Shown piece by piece: positions 12,001 to 24,813 of a stretch of 64,000 nt of DNA. The notes under the pieces are model-generated. The model did no database searches, had not been told where the DNA came from, and saw only the letters and a program-made list of their open reading frames with translations. Position 1 is the first letter of the stretch. Each line of letters begins with the position of its first letter. Location of the stretch: contig JACGCM010000779.1 in assembly GCA_014058105.1 (NCBI GenBank), positions 3,875,988 to 3,939,987 of the forward strand, written 5' to 3'. Made by a program: the position numbers and the translations under genes. Source of the DNA: Kingdonia uniflora (lineage: Eukaryota; Streptophyta; Magnoliopsida; Ranunculales; Circaeasteraceae).

Positions 12001-15000
12001 AGGGATTCGTCTCTTCGAGGGCTTTACTGGGATACCCTTAATTTTGAGTTTTAGGTAAGTCTCTATCAACCCATATCTGATTTCAGTTGTAATTCAAAGG
12101 TTTTAGGTATGATTTTTGGTATTGATGATTCTTAGTGATTGATTCTTTCTGAAATTGAGTTATACAACTTGGGTATGATCAGGATCAAGTATTAAAGGTG
12201 TAAGACTATATAATTGCTAAAATTATTGGTTGATGTTGGGTTTACTATTAATTGAAGTTTTAAGTATTGGGTATGCTTCATATTTTTTTTCTATGGATTT
12301 GGGGCTTCATTTACATCTGGTTCAGGTCTGAATTGAGCTTGATTTACACGTATTAAGTGTGTTTTAGAAGTACTTTAGCATGGGGAATGCTTAATTGTTG
12401 ATTTAGATAACTATGGGGTTCGTATACGGTTTTGTATATCTGATTTTGGTTAAGAAAGGTAAAAATCTGCAAGTATAATGTGTGGGTATCACCTTAGAGT
12501 GATTAGAAATGATTTACATGGTTTGGGTATTTATTTCTACAAGTTTAGCTTGATTCACGAAGGTATGTTGGCTGATTTTGACATAGAAATGCAGTTTTTC
12601 GACATTAAAAGTATTTTTGGTGGATATCGCGTTTTGGGTACTTGTATTTTGGCATCTCCGAGCATATTAGTATTAGATTAGAATTATAGGACTTGTTTAG
12701 ATGTATTTCTGGTTTCTTAGAGTTTTGTTTTGTTTTGGTTTTCTTAGGAGCTAGTATTAGTGATCGGGCGGTGCGAAGCGAGGCTGTGGAGACTCATATC
12801 TGGTATAGGAATAATTATGCTGGTAATAGGCAAGTGCAATATTTATTTACAAGTTAATATAAGATTAGATAGAATTCTTACATGATCACTGACTTAATAG
12901 ATATGCATATGCTAGAAAGTTGTGATATGATGCTTTAATTCTTTAAGAGCATGTTTCCTGCAGCAGTTAATACATTAGGTTTATTTTGAGTATACCGTAG
13001 ATTATTTACACATTTCTAGACTCATTATATTATGTGCATTAGGTTATAAACGAGTAGTAATCAAATCCGGGAAAAATTGGGAACTTAGCCAACTTATGTT
13101 GACTAAGGGCTTTTGGGCTTCCAAGGATACCAGAATTTTGATTGGGCCACGAAGTGAGAGATATAGAGGAGAGGTAGAATTTAGGAAGCATTTCAATAGT
13201 TTTGTGAGAATTTTAGAATTCCTTTAAGAGGGTTTTAATGGTTGTTGGTGTTGGCTTTTTTACTTATCTTCTCCTTTTTAAGGTTGCTCTTTTAGGCTTT
13301 AATCTCTAGTCTTTTAATACTTCTGGGGTAGCTTGAGAGCTCTGCGAGCTCTATGAGGGTGTGCTTCAATGCATAGATCCCGAGGCCAATCCTAAGTGGG
13401 CAAGGAATCTTGTGAACCACGTCTTACTCTGAAAGCTGAAACATTTGCAACGATTGACTAGTTTAACTTAACTAGGGCTCCTCTGACAACTAACTAGCCA
13501 ACGAATTCGCGACCCAGAGGCAATAGTTGGATCAAAGGATGCACCGATGTATGCAAACTAAGTACGAGGTGAACAATGTTAAGAAATAAGGGTAAGTAGA
13601 TAGGGCCGAACGCTTAATAATAAAAAGATAGCAATTAACGACCCTAAAATACGTATGTTTAACCTCACCTTATAACCGAATAGAATAAGGGAACGTGAGC
13701 ACGTCACACGACATTGAGCAAATCACAGAGTTGAGAACCGTATAAGCTCTACGAGCTATAGAGTTGAGAACTAATGGAGTTGCACCGTCAAACAACTCAA
13801 TTTCTCTCACCTTGCTTTGGGGTAAAAAAATCAAGCACCAAGATACGCCGAAGAGGCATGGTAGCTCCTCGGGTTCAGTAATGGTATGACTTCAGCCAGT
13901 AAGAAAGTTAATTTGACAATCTGATGATCTTACGTGGTATTACAATCCGAGGGTAGCCATTGTGGTACGGATAGCTAAACCCGAACTCACGGAGTAACAC
14001 CCACCTCATGTCTTTGGACCTTCAAGGGTGAAACATAATCCAATCCTGATCATGTGTTTAATTCAAGAGGTAAAATGGGCATGACTACCTGGCACCATGC
14101 AACTGGTTATTAACAGGGGTACGTGCGTTTTAACCATGTAAACTCTAGTTGTGAAATGGATGTTATCTTCTCTGGTGAATTTTAGTCGATAGTCGTAAAC
14201 GATATTGAGCGTGCCCTAGAGGTACGAGTTGCTCCGATTTCATTAAACATAAGGTACTGCTATGAGAGAGTTCGTTGTAAATTCTCTCTAGCCAAGTACC
14301 ATTAAAGCCTAGGGCAAACGTTTAAGTTAGATAGATTCTTTTTATAGAACCGCCTGCTTATAGTATTGCTTATTTATTTACTCAGTTATTCACTGTAAAA
14401 GTTTAAATCTATCAAATATTACTTGTTTATTTATATTGTATCTTGCTACGATTTGGGGTTTGCTCACCCAATCTAGTTGACATTTTTCCAGATCTAGATG
14501 ATGGGTCGGCAGGAGTTGAGCTCTTTGAGCTTGTAAAGTTCTACGAGGGTGGAGATGGGACAGGACCTAGTTGTTCTACTGGAGTTTAGGAGGATTATAC
14601 AGTAGAGTGGTTTGAGGTAGCTGGTGCAGAGTTTATGGTTAGTGTTTAGCAGTGTTGGAGTCCTCTCTTGTGATATATCGTGTATATGTTCGTCAGGTTT
14701 GAGACAGTTGTGAGTATTTTATATTAGTACTGTTTTCACTTGTCTTTATGTAATACTATCGCAACTATCTATGTATCTATCACTTGTTGTTGTATATATT
14801 TGTTTTCTCAGGTTTTGAAACATGTTAGTACTGATTTACTCTGATAAGTTAGTGGGTGAATTTTCGCTGTTCAGCGGGGTTCCGACCTACGGTCTGGTAT
14901 GCGACTCAGAAGGTCGGGGCATTCCATATGGCTTAGTCAGTAGGGGTGTCACACCAGTACAAGCTACTTCGACATGAGGATAGGATGAAACCATCGTTGC

Positions 15001-18000
15001 CTCATAGGACAAAATGCATCTTTTCCATACAGGGATTATGTCAGTTATGGAATACTCTATCTTATGCATATATATAAGCCAAATTCTAAGACCTATTTTG
15101 TAAGCTTCCTTAAATAGTTGTTTAGTAATAACAAGCATGTTCCATAGAGTTGGGTGCATTCTGATTTTGAAGCACGCACCTTTTTTTTATCCTGAAGAAA
15201 TCTAAACTTCTAATGTTCACTGTTTGCTCATAGTAGAAGATGCTCAATTGACATGGAATGTAGACTCCGCTCTTAACGTTAACCACACAAAGCCATTATA
15301 TCACGGTATAATTGAAAAGATTATCCCCGCCTCATACCACACCAATCTTTTATCTTGCTCCGTTGGTTATCCAACTGTCAGTTAGGTTGTTCTCCATAAC
15401 AAATACTAATTCATAAAAGAGAGTTCACTAAACTCTCGATAAAGTTTGCCCCCTAAAAAAAGAAAATCGTGTTGCTTATCAACCTGTGAAGGCTTTTTGG
15501 GGCCATTTTTGGTCATATGGAATTTGTTCACTTACATAACTCCTAAGACTGAGGATAAACCAACTAAACTTATAAACAACATGAGCCTGATAATCCGGTT
15601 CTTTAATAGATCTACGAAATTAAGCATGCTACAAGCATAAAATACCCTGTATAGGGTGCAAAAGGTCACAAAAAACACTGTGCATCACATTCAAAATGAA
15701 CATAGATTACCGTAAGATACATACCACAGCTCCGATACATAAGATCGAGTGATATTTTCCAAGTTTCCCTAGCCTTTCCGCGACAAGGGGAATTTCAAAG
15801 CTTCCAGGAACCCACACTACCTGGAAAAGATAAATAAATAAATAAGAGAGAGAATTAAGGAGTTAAGGCTTTCTGACAGAAAAGGCTGGACTAGCAAACA
15901 AGCTTAAGGCTAAGAGCTCTGTCATTTAAGCTATGATTCAGGGATATGTTACGAGACACACCCCAACAAGGATGGGATCTCGGATGAAAACTTAACGATT
16001 AGGATTCCATAAACCATATGCATTATAATACTTTACATTTAGTAGTTTTTTTTTTTTTGAAGTGCTTGGATAATAGCCATTAAACATCATTGTACTTTGA
16101 GAAGAGACTACACGTATAGCAAGTGTATTCATTTACTAAAAACTAAACATCAGTGAAAATAGTAGAGCTTGTAATCTACATACAGTAGCTGCTATGCAAC
16201 TAGCACGGACACAATAAAAGGATGTTTGACGAAAAGGAAAATGGCATTCATGTATAGCCTAGGTATTAAAGCCATTATAATGAGTTGCTTTGAATAGGTA
16301 TAACTAGTTATTTACCTTCATTAATTTAGTTTATATAAACATGGCCAACGTATTCCATAAACATGGTCACCACCCAGAGACCCATGTAATTGATTTGCTA
16401 CAAAATAAAGAAAGTTACAGGGCAAGTGAACTAAACTCAAGCCCTTCTCTCTCAATCTTCCTCTGTTTTCGCCTCTCCCTACTCTCATTTGTTCTTTTGA
16501 TTTCAACTTCAATCTTATCATGGTATTTTAAGTACATCTATGTATTATGTATAACAGGTTGCTATACATGTTAAGGCTGTGAGGGTCTTCATTATGAGGC
16601 ATTGAGAATCTTCATTACCAGGTGGACTCACATCTATTGCTTTCACATTGGTACATTTTCTTATTCTCCGTGATCAGAGACGTCCTAGCACATGTTTTAA
16701 GATTTGCAACTCAAAAATGTTTGTATTGGTATTAGTAAGTAGGCTCACCAATGAAATTTTGGGCCTATGATCTACATATAAGTTTCATTTCTGATGGTTT
16801 GAGCTTAGATACAGTATAGCATTAAATAATAATACTAAGCCATTATCACCTACCAATACCATCCACCTAATCAAACCATGAATTTTCACTACACCCACAA
16901 GTTACAATAATAAGCTGTTATTACATTATGTAAAATGGGGAAATACATACGTCAACATCTTCTTCCCTAACTGAATATCGCTTGAAAGTCTCCAAAGCTC
17001 CCTCCAGCAGAAGTTTGGTCACAACCTCATTAAACCGTGCTACAACCTTTATTCCACAAAACAAAGACATGGATAAATTACAGCCATCAAAGAAAATTAC
17101 AAAAAAAAAAATTAAATAACTCACCAAGAGCAAGTTGAAACTAGAAATACTTAAATAGAGATCGTAAATCATTATGCAACAAAATCAACAACCTCTCCAA
17201 CAGATACATAACTTTTTTACACGGAAATATATAATAACCAACTTACATATCTATTAGAGTTAGTATTGGCTTGAGGGTATTTACGCCTTTTGTTCTTTCT
17301 TTGTAGTTAGGCTATTTGGGTATCTAGTTGTAACTCAATTCTATCTTATCTTCTTCTAATACAATATAGTAGCTCTTTTTCCTCTCTAATAGTTGAACCT
17401 TAATATCAAAGCTATTTTGGTATCAGAGCCAGATTAGTTTCGTTGGTTGTTATCAGAAAACGATTAGGGTGCTCTCTGGTTGATTTGGACACGATTTCGT
17501 TTTCGATTTTTGATCTTGATATAATTAGGGTATTTGATTTGAAAAAAAAAACTAAAATTTGAGGGTTTGAATCTCTGCTAATGAATTCTGAATCTCTCTC
17601 TGACGTTGTCCTTACTACGTGTAAGCTCTTTCAATCTTTCTCTCTCTCTCTGCCCATTAGCTTGCAAAGTTCTCTCTGTTAGTGCTGATTTATAGTGTTA
17701 GTGTTTGATTTGATGATTGGGTATTTGGATATAGTTTTGTTGTTGTTGCTTGTTACTGAATTAGTTGTTTGGATATTTGGGTATAATTTAGTTGTTGTTT
17801 GTTGCTGAATTAGTTGTTACTGGAGTTGTTTTGGCATTTGGGCATCTTCCACCGAGTTTGTTGCTAAGTAAAGGGGTATTTGGGTATCGTTTGATATCAA
17901 GTCTATAGTTTCTTATTGTGACACTTCTTTTGTGACATAATAAATTTGATTTCCAAGCAATTCGTCCGAAGTTATCGGGCCCTAACTATGCGTATTGGGT

Positions 18001-21000
18001 TGATTCCATGACGCACTTTATCATAGGTAGAGGGTTATGGGAATACGTTGATAGTACAATTACAATGACGAATGATCCGAAAAAAACTAATAAACGCAAG
18101 TGATTTAAGAAAATGGCGAATGAACAACACAAAGTTTATTACATGGATCAGTAATTCTGTAGAACTCTCAATGGGTATTCAATTGGCCAAGTTTCAAGCG
18201 GCAAAGGAGAGGTGGCACCACTTGAAGAAGTTATATACGAAATCTAATTTTGCGCAACAATATCAGCTGTAAATTGATGTCCGCGGTGTTCGACAGTATG
18301 ATGGTAGCATTTAAGAGTTTTATGGGATGATGACTACACTTTGGAATCAACTTGCTTTAACTGAGCCAACAGGGCTTACTGCTTGTAGGGATTGAATCTC
18401 ATACCGAGAGCAACAACGACTAGTACAGTTCTTGGTTGCATTATATGATGATTTTGAGAGTCTTCGAGGTTTTATTCTTCATAGAGATCCTCTTCCAAGT
18501 GTTGATTATGTTGTTAGTGAGCTTATTGCAGAAGATGATCATTTTAGAACACAAGTAGGCAAAAGGGCACTTACTATACCCACTCAGTCAATTTTGGCTA
18601 TTCAGCCACTAGTTGAGTCTCAATCCCATATTTCTTATCATAAGCAACAAAATTCATATTTGCAACCTCATGATGAGTGTGCCTTTTGTCACCGGAAAGG
18701 TCATTGGAAGAGTCAATGCCCAAAAAGACTACAACATCAAAATCGAGGATCAACCCCATGGACTTCTCCGCAGCAGTACAGAGGTCCTCCTCAGTTTCAG
18801 TCTTATGGAGGACCACATACACAGCAGTATGTTAGACCCCCTGCACCATATCAGGAACGCCCAACTGTGACACATATAAGTTTGGTTTCTCTAACTCTTA
18901 TTATTCCACTGAGTTTGCTTCCTTCTGACCACCATCCATGGTCACTCTGAACTGGGCTCTTTCAAAGAGGCGAATGTTAACCCTATTTGGCAACATGCCA
19001 TGGATGAAGAGTTATCTGCATTACAAAAAACAGGGACATGGGACTTGATGCCCTTACCTTTAGGGAAACATGTTGTTAGTAGCCGTTGGATTTATAAAAT
19101 AAAGACAGTAGAGCAGTATAAAACTCGCCTTGTAGCTCGTGGTTTTACTCAAGAGTATGGGACTGATTATGAGAAAACTTTTGCTCCTGCTGCAAAGATG
19201 ACCACTGTTCGTCTCTTGATTGTTATTACATCTGCTCGTCAATGGGGATTATCTCAGATGGATGTAAAGAACGCCTTTTTGCAAGGTGATTTGACTGAGG
19301 AAGTGTACATGACTCCTCCACCGGGAGTTCCTCATTCACCTGGTGAAGTCTGCAAACTTCGCAAAGCCTTATATGGTCTCAAACAAGCGCCTCGTGCTTG
19401 GTTTGAGAAGTTGTCATCAGTTATTTGCCACTATGGTTTTCGGCCTAGTGAACATGAATCTGCTTTGTTTGCTTTGTTTGTGCGGTTGACAGACGTGGGT
19501 AGTGTGTTTCTACTCCTATATGCGAATGATATGATTTTGACTGGTGATGATATTGCTGGCATTTGTGCTCTAAAGCTTCAGTTACACCGTGAGTTTAAGA
19601 TGAAAAATTGAGGACCTCTTCGTTATTTTCTTGGCATTGAGTTAGCCTTGTCTCCTAAAGGCTACTTGTTGTTTTAGTCCAAGTATGCTTTAGATGTTCT
19701 TAAAAGAGCCCGACTTACTGATTCTCGGACTAATGACACTCCTCTTGAGCTTCATGTTCGTCTAACTCCTTTTGATGGCATACCTTTGGAAGATCCTACT
19801 TTGTACCGGGTCATCGTAGGTAGTCTTGTGTACTTGACTATTACTCGGCCCGATATCACTTATCCTATTCATATTGTCAGTCAGTTTGTTTCTGCTCCTA
19901 CTATTGTGCATTGGGCTGTTGTTATTCGGATATTACAGTACAATTGGGGGTACTTATTTTAGACTTTATTGATTACGTCTTCCTCATCTTTAGTGCTTTG
20001 GGCTTATTTTGATGCTAATTGGGCAGAGGACCCTACATATCGCAGATCTACCACTGGGTTTTGTGTATTTCTCAGTGATTCACTTATTTCTTGGCAGAGT
20101 AAGAAGCAGGAAGTTGTTTCTCGATCTTCTGCTGAGGCAGAGTACCGTGCTATGGCTGTGACTATGAGAGAGATAGTATGGCTCCGTTGGCTTCTTCGTG
20201 ATTTAGGAGTTTCTCTATCTGCTCCCACGAGAGAGCAAAGCACATTGAGATTGATTGTCACTGTACTCGTCATCATCTGAAGAATGGCACCTTATCTTTG
20301 CCTTATATATCGTCTCAATGAACTTAACCGACTTCTTCACGAAGTCTCACACTACGTAGTGTTATCACTTTCTTTTTAGCAAACTCTCGATGTTACTTGT
20401 TGTACCATCATGAGTTTGACAGAGGGTATTAGAGTTAGTATTGGCGTGAGGGTATTTACGTCTTTTGTTCTTTCTTTGAAGTTAGGCTATTTCGGTATGT
20501 AGTTGTAAGTCAACTCTATCTTGTCTTCTTCTAATACAACATAATAGCTCTCTTTCCTCTCTAATGGTCACCTTAATATCAAAGCTATTAATATCCACAT
20601 AACCTGGGGAAGTTATGAATGTTGAGTCCAAAGAGCATCCCGAGTAAGGCAAGTTGGGTAATTTCTTGCCAAACTCAAGCTGCTTTAGGACTCATCAATG
20701 GCATTTTCAATTAGAGTTAAGTTAGGTTAGCTGATACTTGTTTGAATTTCTCAGACCAAGTGTGATTTCACGTGCCACGCCAAAGTAAAACGACATAGTA
20801 AATTAAAACCCGCGCGACGGTCTCGAACCTGTCCTGGAAATACAGATTCCTTTTGCATGCAAGAAGGTTTCAGTTACTTAAAGCTGTTCTCCTGAGTATA
20901 CAGGTTGACTGGACTAACGTGTTCATCCCACCTGTGGCTATTGCAACAAAGATTGAAGCAATCTGTCATACGTTCTTTGGCATGACCATGAGGTTACTAA

Positions 21001-23632
21001 GAAGTCTACTCCTATTACATGGGCTAAATGTCGTTACCCTATCAAAGGAGGGTAACGAGCCTCACAAGAATTCAGGTGGAATAAAGCCTCAATAATTAGA
21101 CACATTCGACTACTTGCCTCGGGGGGAAACAGCCTACAGGATAGATGGGCTAAGAGGGATCTTCTTAGAGGTATTAGCTTTTGGAGTACTAAGATACCAA
21201 CTTAATGTTCTTGGGTTTGGAAAATGATCCTGAAATCTAGAGAGGATGTGAAGGATCACATTCTTCATCAGATTAGTGATGGAAATCTACAAATTTTGGC
21301 TTGACCAATGTCATAAGACGGGCATCCTACAAGATCACTTTACCCAGTGCCTCAGATATGATAGTCACCTCCACCTGGAAGCTAAAGTAAGCAATGTCAT
21401 GGCTGACTGCAAATGGGTAATCCCTCCCCACCTGCTTTAAAACTTAAATGCATTGAAAACAATTTCCCCCTTACCCCTCCTGTCCCCCATATGAAGGACA
21501 AAATTATATGGAGTCCTTACACTATGATGCTTTTACACTGTCTCATGTCTCATCTGTTGTAGGAAAATAAGAATGCCTAGACCTGTTGTTCATTAGCACC
21601 ATTTTTGCTGGACGCCACTATTGTCCCAAGACATGGTTTTATTGTATGGAAAGTCCTCAAAGGTTGTGTTAATGCCCAGGATAGACTTATTTTAAAAGGG
21701 CTTTTATCTAGTTCCTTGTGCATCTTGTGTAAAGCTTCTAATGAGAGTATTAGCCACCTGTTTATGGGGTACCCTACTACTGAACTCATGTGGAAGAAAT
21801 TACTGCATAAATGTGAGATTGTGAGAAGCTGTGGTGACTTTGAAGTTTGAAGATGAAGTTGGCTGGTTGTGCAACCTCAACAAGCCAGAGAGTGGTGCTA
21901 AAGTGTGTTTTTGCCTTTTCATCCTTCAATTACCATATTTGGTAAATAAGGAACTTCTCAATATTCAGAAATGAAGGTGTGCACATCAACCACACCAATA
22001 AAGCCATTGTTATGTATGTACTCAATGATTGCAGTGTATTGTCAAGAAAGTTAAAGACGGTGCCAGAACCAGGAATACATTTTGGAGGTTAACCCTGTAT
22101 TTAACCTCCAAAATGTCAAATACTGTTCCTGGTCACCTCCCCCTGCAGGGTACTGGCAACTCAACACTGATAGGTCCTACTGTGGTTTGTTAAGAAATAG
22201 CTCTGTGCTGTGTAAAATTGGGTACAGTGGGAGAAAAGAGCCAAACTCATTCATATTTCATAAGATGCATGCCATTTACAAATGTCTTGAGCTTGATCTT
22301 TAACAAGGTATCTCAAAACTCTGGGATGTTATTGACTATAAGCTGATGGTTCTCTACATTAGACACTACACCGAACCTCCTTGCAGTTGTACCTTTCTTC
22401 ACAAAACTATAATGCAGCAGATTTCAAAGTTTGAAGACTTGCTATTTACTTCCTTTTGTGGTACTTTTGGGTTTGTGATACTTCCCCGTAGCCCATGCCC
22501 CTTGGCGTCCTGGTTTTGTTGTTCTTATTGAGGATGCCTCCAAGGGTAAGGAAATGTATTGGGAAGTAACTGGTTGTATCACTCTATCATTATTTACTAA
22601 TTCTGGTTTTGGGTCTGCTTTAACCCCTCTTGCTCTGCTAAAACAAAGACAGTCTCAGATCCTCCCCCAACGGACATAACAACTATATTTTGTTCCCAAA
22701 GCGTTGCAAGGCTTGGTATCGGAAAATGTCAACATTGATCGAAATCAAAAAACAAAGAATTTATCTCAAATGGTTTACTATCAATTTTGGGCTACAAAGA
22801 AGGGAGAATACATCACACATTTGTCGCAACAAAAAGGTAATAAAGAGAGATGGGAATATTGGAGTAGAGGCAAAGGAGGCGAACAATGGTCTTTTTCAAT
22901 TAAATCTCTACGTTTACATAATAATATTCACATTTTTACCACGTACTCCATTTGTTAACTAACGTATAAGTTCGGGAACATACATAATTCAACCCCAATC
23001 ATAACCAAGGGTCAAAAAATAAAACTTGATGGATACACTTGCCAGTCAATATTCCGATCTATATCGTTCAACCAACTCGTGGTTGACCGATCACAAACCA
23101 AAGTTCTATTATTTTGCTAGCATTGTAATTTCCCAACCTAATTTTCCCAATTTCAATCCAAATTCAAACTAAACATGAAGAAACAATCTAAGTTCAGAAT
23201 AAAGCTTGCTTCTTTATGTTTGTATGACTAATATCTCTTCAAATATAAAAAGGGTATCAAGGAAAGCTTACAATGGCGAAGCGAAGACCCTCGCCTTTCG
23301 TCAAACTCCCAACCAAATGCCGCACAACAGATGTTTGAGCAAATGCCGATCGACCCTTCTGTCTATCAAACGTCAGAAACTGATTTGCATTGTGTTTGGG
23401 TGAAACTGATATCCCATCTGAAATCACCAATCACCGATCAATCAATCAAATCCACAATTAAACTAAGGGAGTTGAAAGTGAGGGGTGAGAGAAACTTACA
23501 GTGAGTTGAGATTGAAGCAGAGAATGAAATGATGCGCTTTGGGAATTGCTCATGATTGGATGAGGGGAGAATTCGAGAGATTTGGTGTTGTTGTTGTGAC
23601 AGAAAGGTTTTTGTCAGAGTGAAGGATGCCAT
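9021..23632 (-). CDS. 6,7-dimethyl-8-ribityllumazine synthase, plastid
   Basis: This is a complete eight-exon gene. Exons are 23500-23632, 23272-23417, 16951-17046, 15725-15820, 10960-11038, 9709-9755, 9387-9446 and 9021-9062. All introns are GT-AG, phases agree, and they sum to 699 nt (232 aa plus stop). Residues about 1-70 are Ser/Thr-rich, like a plastid transit peptide. Family motifs follow: VVARFNE (94-100), VPGSFEIP (129-136), [10 protein letters not shown] with the conserved catalytic His164, [10 protein letters not shown] (190-199), and the C-terminal [11 protein letters not shown]. The enzyme joins 5-amino-6-ribitylaminouracil with 3,4-dihydroxy-2-butanone 4-phosphate, the penultimate step of riboflavin synthesis. 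The Arabidopsis homologue is COS1 (227 aa). Introns 2 (6.2 kb) and 4 (4.7 kb) hold transposable elements. The reading frame is undamaged. Confidence 0.96.
11672..14953. mobile_element. probable solo LTR of a Ty3/gypsy (Tekay/Del-like) element
   Basis: A 3282-bp block begins TGTAACGACCCCCTA and ends TAGGGGTGTCACA, which are imperfect inverted ends with TG...CA termini. Flanking pentamers are ACAGT (11667-11671) and CCAGT (14954-14958), 4 of 5 matching, as expected for an aged target-site duplication. It has no long coding frame. Long LTRs of this size starting TGTnACGACCC are typical of the Tekay/Del chromovirus lineage (from memory). No second LTR or internal gag-pol is nearby, hence solo LTR. 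It sits in intron 4 of the lumazine synthase gene. Confidence 0.6.
17252..17416 (+). repeat. 5' LTR of copia element
   Basis: About 165 bp, starting tattagagttagtattggc. Followed directly by the initiator tRNA-Met primer-binding site. Confidence 0.9.
17940..18950 (+). pseudogene. copia gag remnant
   Basis: Broken reading frames give a copia capsid-like N-terminus ([13 protein letters not shown], about 17970-18010). Further on is an intact CCHC zinc knuckle ([14 protein letters not shown], 18679-18720), the nucleic-acid-binding motif of Gag. Stops and frame changes interrupt the region between 18060 and 18430. After the knuckle the sequence runs into a low-complexity stretch and jumps to RT at about 18970, so protease and integrase are deleted. 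Confidence 0.8.
18970..20280 (+). pseudogene. copia reverse transcriptase/RNase H remnant
   Basis: The frame at 19000-19611 shows the copia RT signature: [31 protein letters not shown], and a YxDD box that reads YAND at about 19518-19529, so one catalytic Asp is lost. TGA at 19609 and TAG at about 19675 interrupt it. RNase H follows at 19969-20280 ([29 protein letters not shown]). It is dead, and it is oriented against the host lumazine synthase gene. Confidence 0.88.
20427..20590 (+). repeat. 3' LTR of copia element
   Basis: About 164 bp, matching 17252-17416. A weak purine run (agaggg) lies just upstream, and the target-site copy ATATC follows. Confidence 0.9.
20823..22680 (+). mobile_element. 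degraded LINE (non-LTR) 3' half
   Basis: Scattered frames match the end of plant L1-type ORF2. 20853-20990 resembles the RT thumb ([14 protein letters not shown]). 21605-21850 resembles the RT zinc-binding domain ([32 protein letters not shown]). 22082-22300 resembles the start of a plant LINE RNase H domain (a [14 protein letters not shown] signature). Stops and frameshifts separate them. No 5' half is seen. It lies in intron 2 of lumazine synthase, beside the copia element. Confidence 0.7.
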
Positions 23633-23999
23633 CTTTTTCTCACTCACTCAGACAAATAGAGTTGTTGAAGTCTCAGGCAGTTTTTGTTATAAAACATGCT
23701 GATATGGTTCAACATCTCCAAATGTATTATGCTTTAGTATCACTTATTTTTTTATTTTCGTAAGCGTAAGCGTAAGCGTTTGAGTTTATGCGAAAGGCAC
23801 CGTTGCGTTTGGATCGACTCGACAGAATTTATCTATTTCTCCAATCTCAATCCTTGATGTATCAATGTTTCTTAATTAATCAATTTCCTATAAGAGTCTA
23901 ATAATACAAGGATATAGGTAGATTAAGGGTATCACATGATTCACATTGCATTAAGGCAATTTAGAAACAAAACCCCCATATCTTGTATGACCAAGTAGG
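23633..23999 (-). promoter_or_regulatory. upstream region of lumazine synthase
   Basis: On the minus strand a TATA-like TTTTATAAC lies at 23687-23695, about 55 bp before the start codon, so the 5' UTR is short. A small AAGCGT minisatellite is at about 23760-23785. A copia element is inserted at 24000, leaving 367 bp of original upstream DNA. Confidence 0.55.
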
Positions 24000-24216
24000 T
24001 GTTGGAAAAAACGCACGTCTTTTCTTTGTGGTTTGAATAAAACCTTAGTGATTAATGTTAGTCCCACATTGGATAAGTGAAAAAAGTATTTTCACTTTAT
24101 ATTGGGTTACACATGTATAGCATGTGTAAATAAGTGGTGCCCTCACAAGTGTGTGAAGGCTTGTTATGGGGACCCCTATGGGCTTGCGTGTTTCTAAACA
24201 ATCATTCTTGATGTGA
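24000..24216 (+). repeat. 5' LTR remnant of the copia element
   Basis: Matches the start of the 3' LTR (29013 on) to about 24190, then jumps to a short piece (atcattcttgatgtg) equal to about 29430-29447. The rest of the LTR and the primer-binding site are gone. Confidence 0.85.
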
Positions 24217-24257
24217 CAAATGTTAACAACTCTTCTTTGGGTTCCAGTTTTGTAAAG

Positions 24258-24813
24258 ATGACGATTAGCGAAACTGTTGTTCGGGTTCATCAAGACAAGC
24301 TAGAGAAGTTCAATGGAGCGGAGTTCAAACGATGGCAGCAGAAGATGCTCTTTTATCTGACTACTCTGAACCTTGCCAAATTTTTGCAGAAGAGTGCCCC
24401 GGTTCTCAAAGACAATGAAACTGACAAGACAACTGTCGCTACTGTGGAGGCTTGGATACATTCTGATTTTTGTGCAGGAACTATATTCTGAATGGGTTAG
24501 ATGATAAACTGTACAATGTTTATACTCCACTAAAGATGACGATTAGCAAAACTGTTGTTCGGGTTCATCGAGAAAAGCAGGAGAAGTTCAATGGAGCGGA
24601 GTTCAAACGATGGCAGCAGAAGATGCTCTTTTATCTGACTACTCTTAACCTTGCCAAATTTTTGCAGGAGAGTGCCCCGGTTCTCAAGGACAGTGAAACT
24701 GACAAGACAACTGTCGCTGCTGTAGAGGCTTGGATACATTCTAATTTTTTGTGCAGGAACTATATTCTGAATGGGTTAGATGATAAACTGTACAATGTTT
24801 ATACTCTACTCAT
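24258..24813 (+). repeat. tandem duplication of gag 5' end (2 x 278 bp)
   Basis: 24258-24535 and 24536-24813 are near-identical copies of the first part of gag, each starting atgacgattagc. The unit length of 278 bp is not a multiple of three, and the first copy also lacks one T in a T-run, so the duplication breaks the frame. Confidence 0.92.

Larger units (their letters stand above)
17252..20590 (+). mobile_element. internally deleted Ty1/copia element with TSD
   Basis: Two short LTRs (17252-17416 and 20427-20590), differing at about a dozen positions, enclose gag and RT/RNase H remains. Perfect 5-bp duplications ATATC flank it (17247-17251 and 20591-20595). A primer-binding site TGGTATCAGAGC, complementary to initiator tRNA-Met, follows the 5' LTR at 17418. 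Protease and integrase are missing. It is inserted antisense in intron 2 of lumazine synthase. Confidence 0.92.

Noticed and set aside
18598..18822. Minus-strand 74-codon frame
   Set aside because: Shadow of the copia gag zinc-knuckle region on the plus strand.
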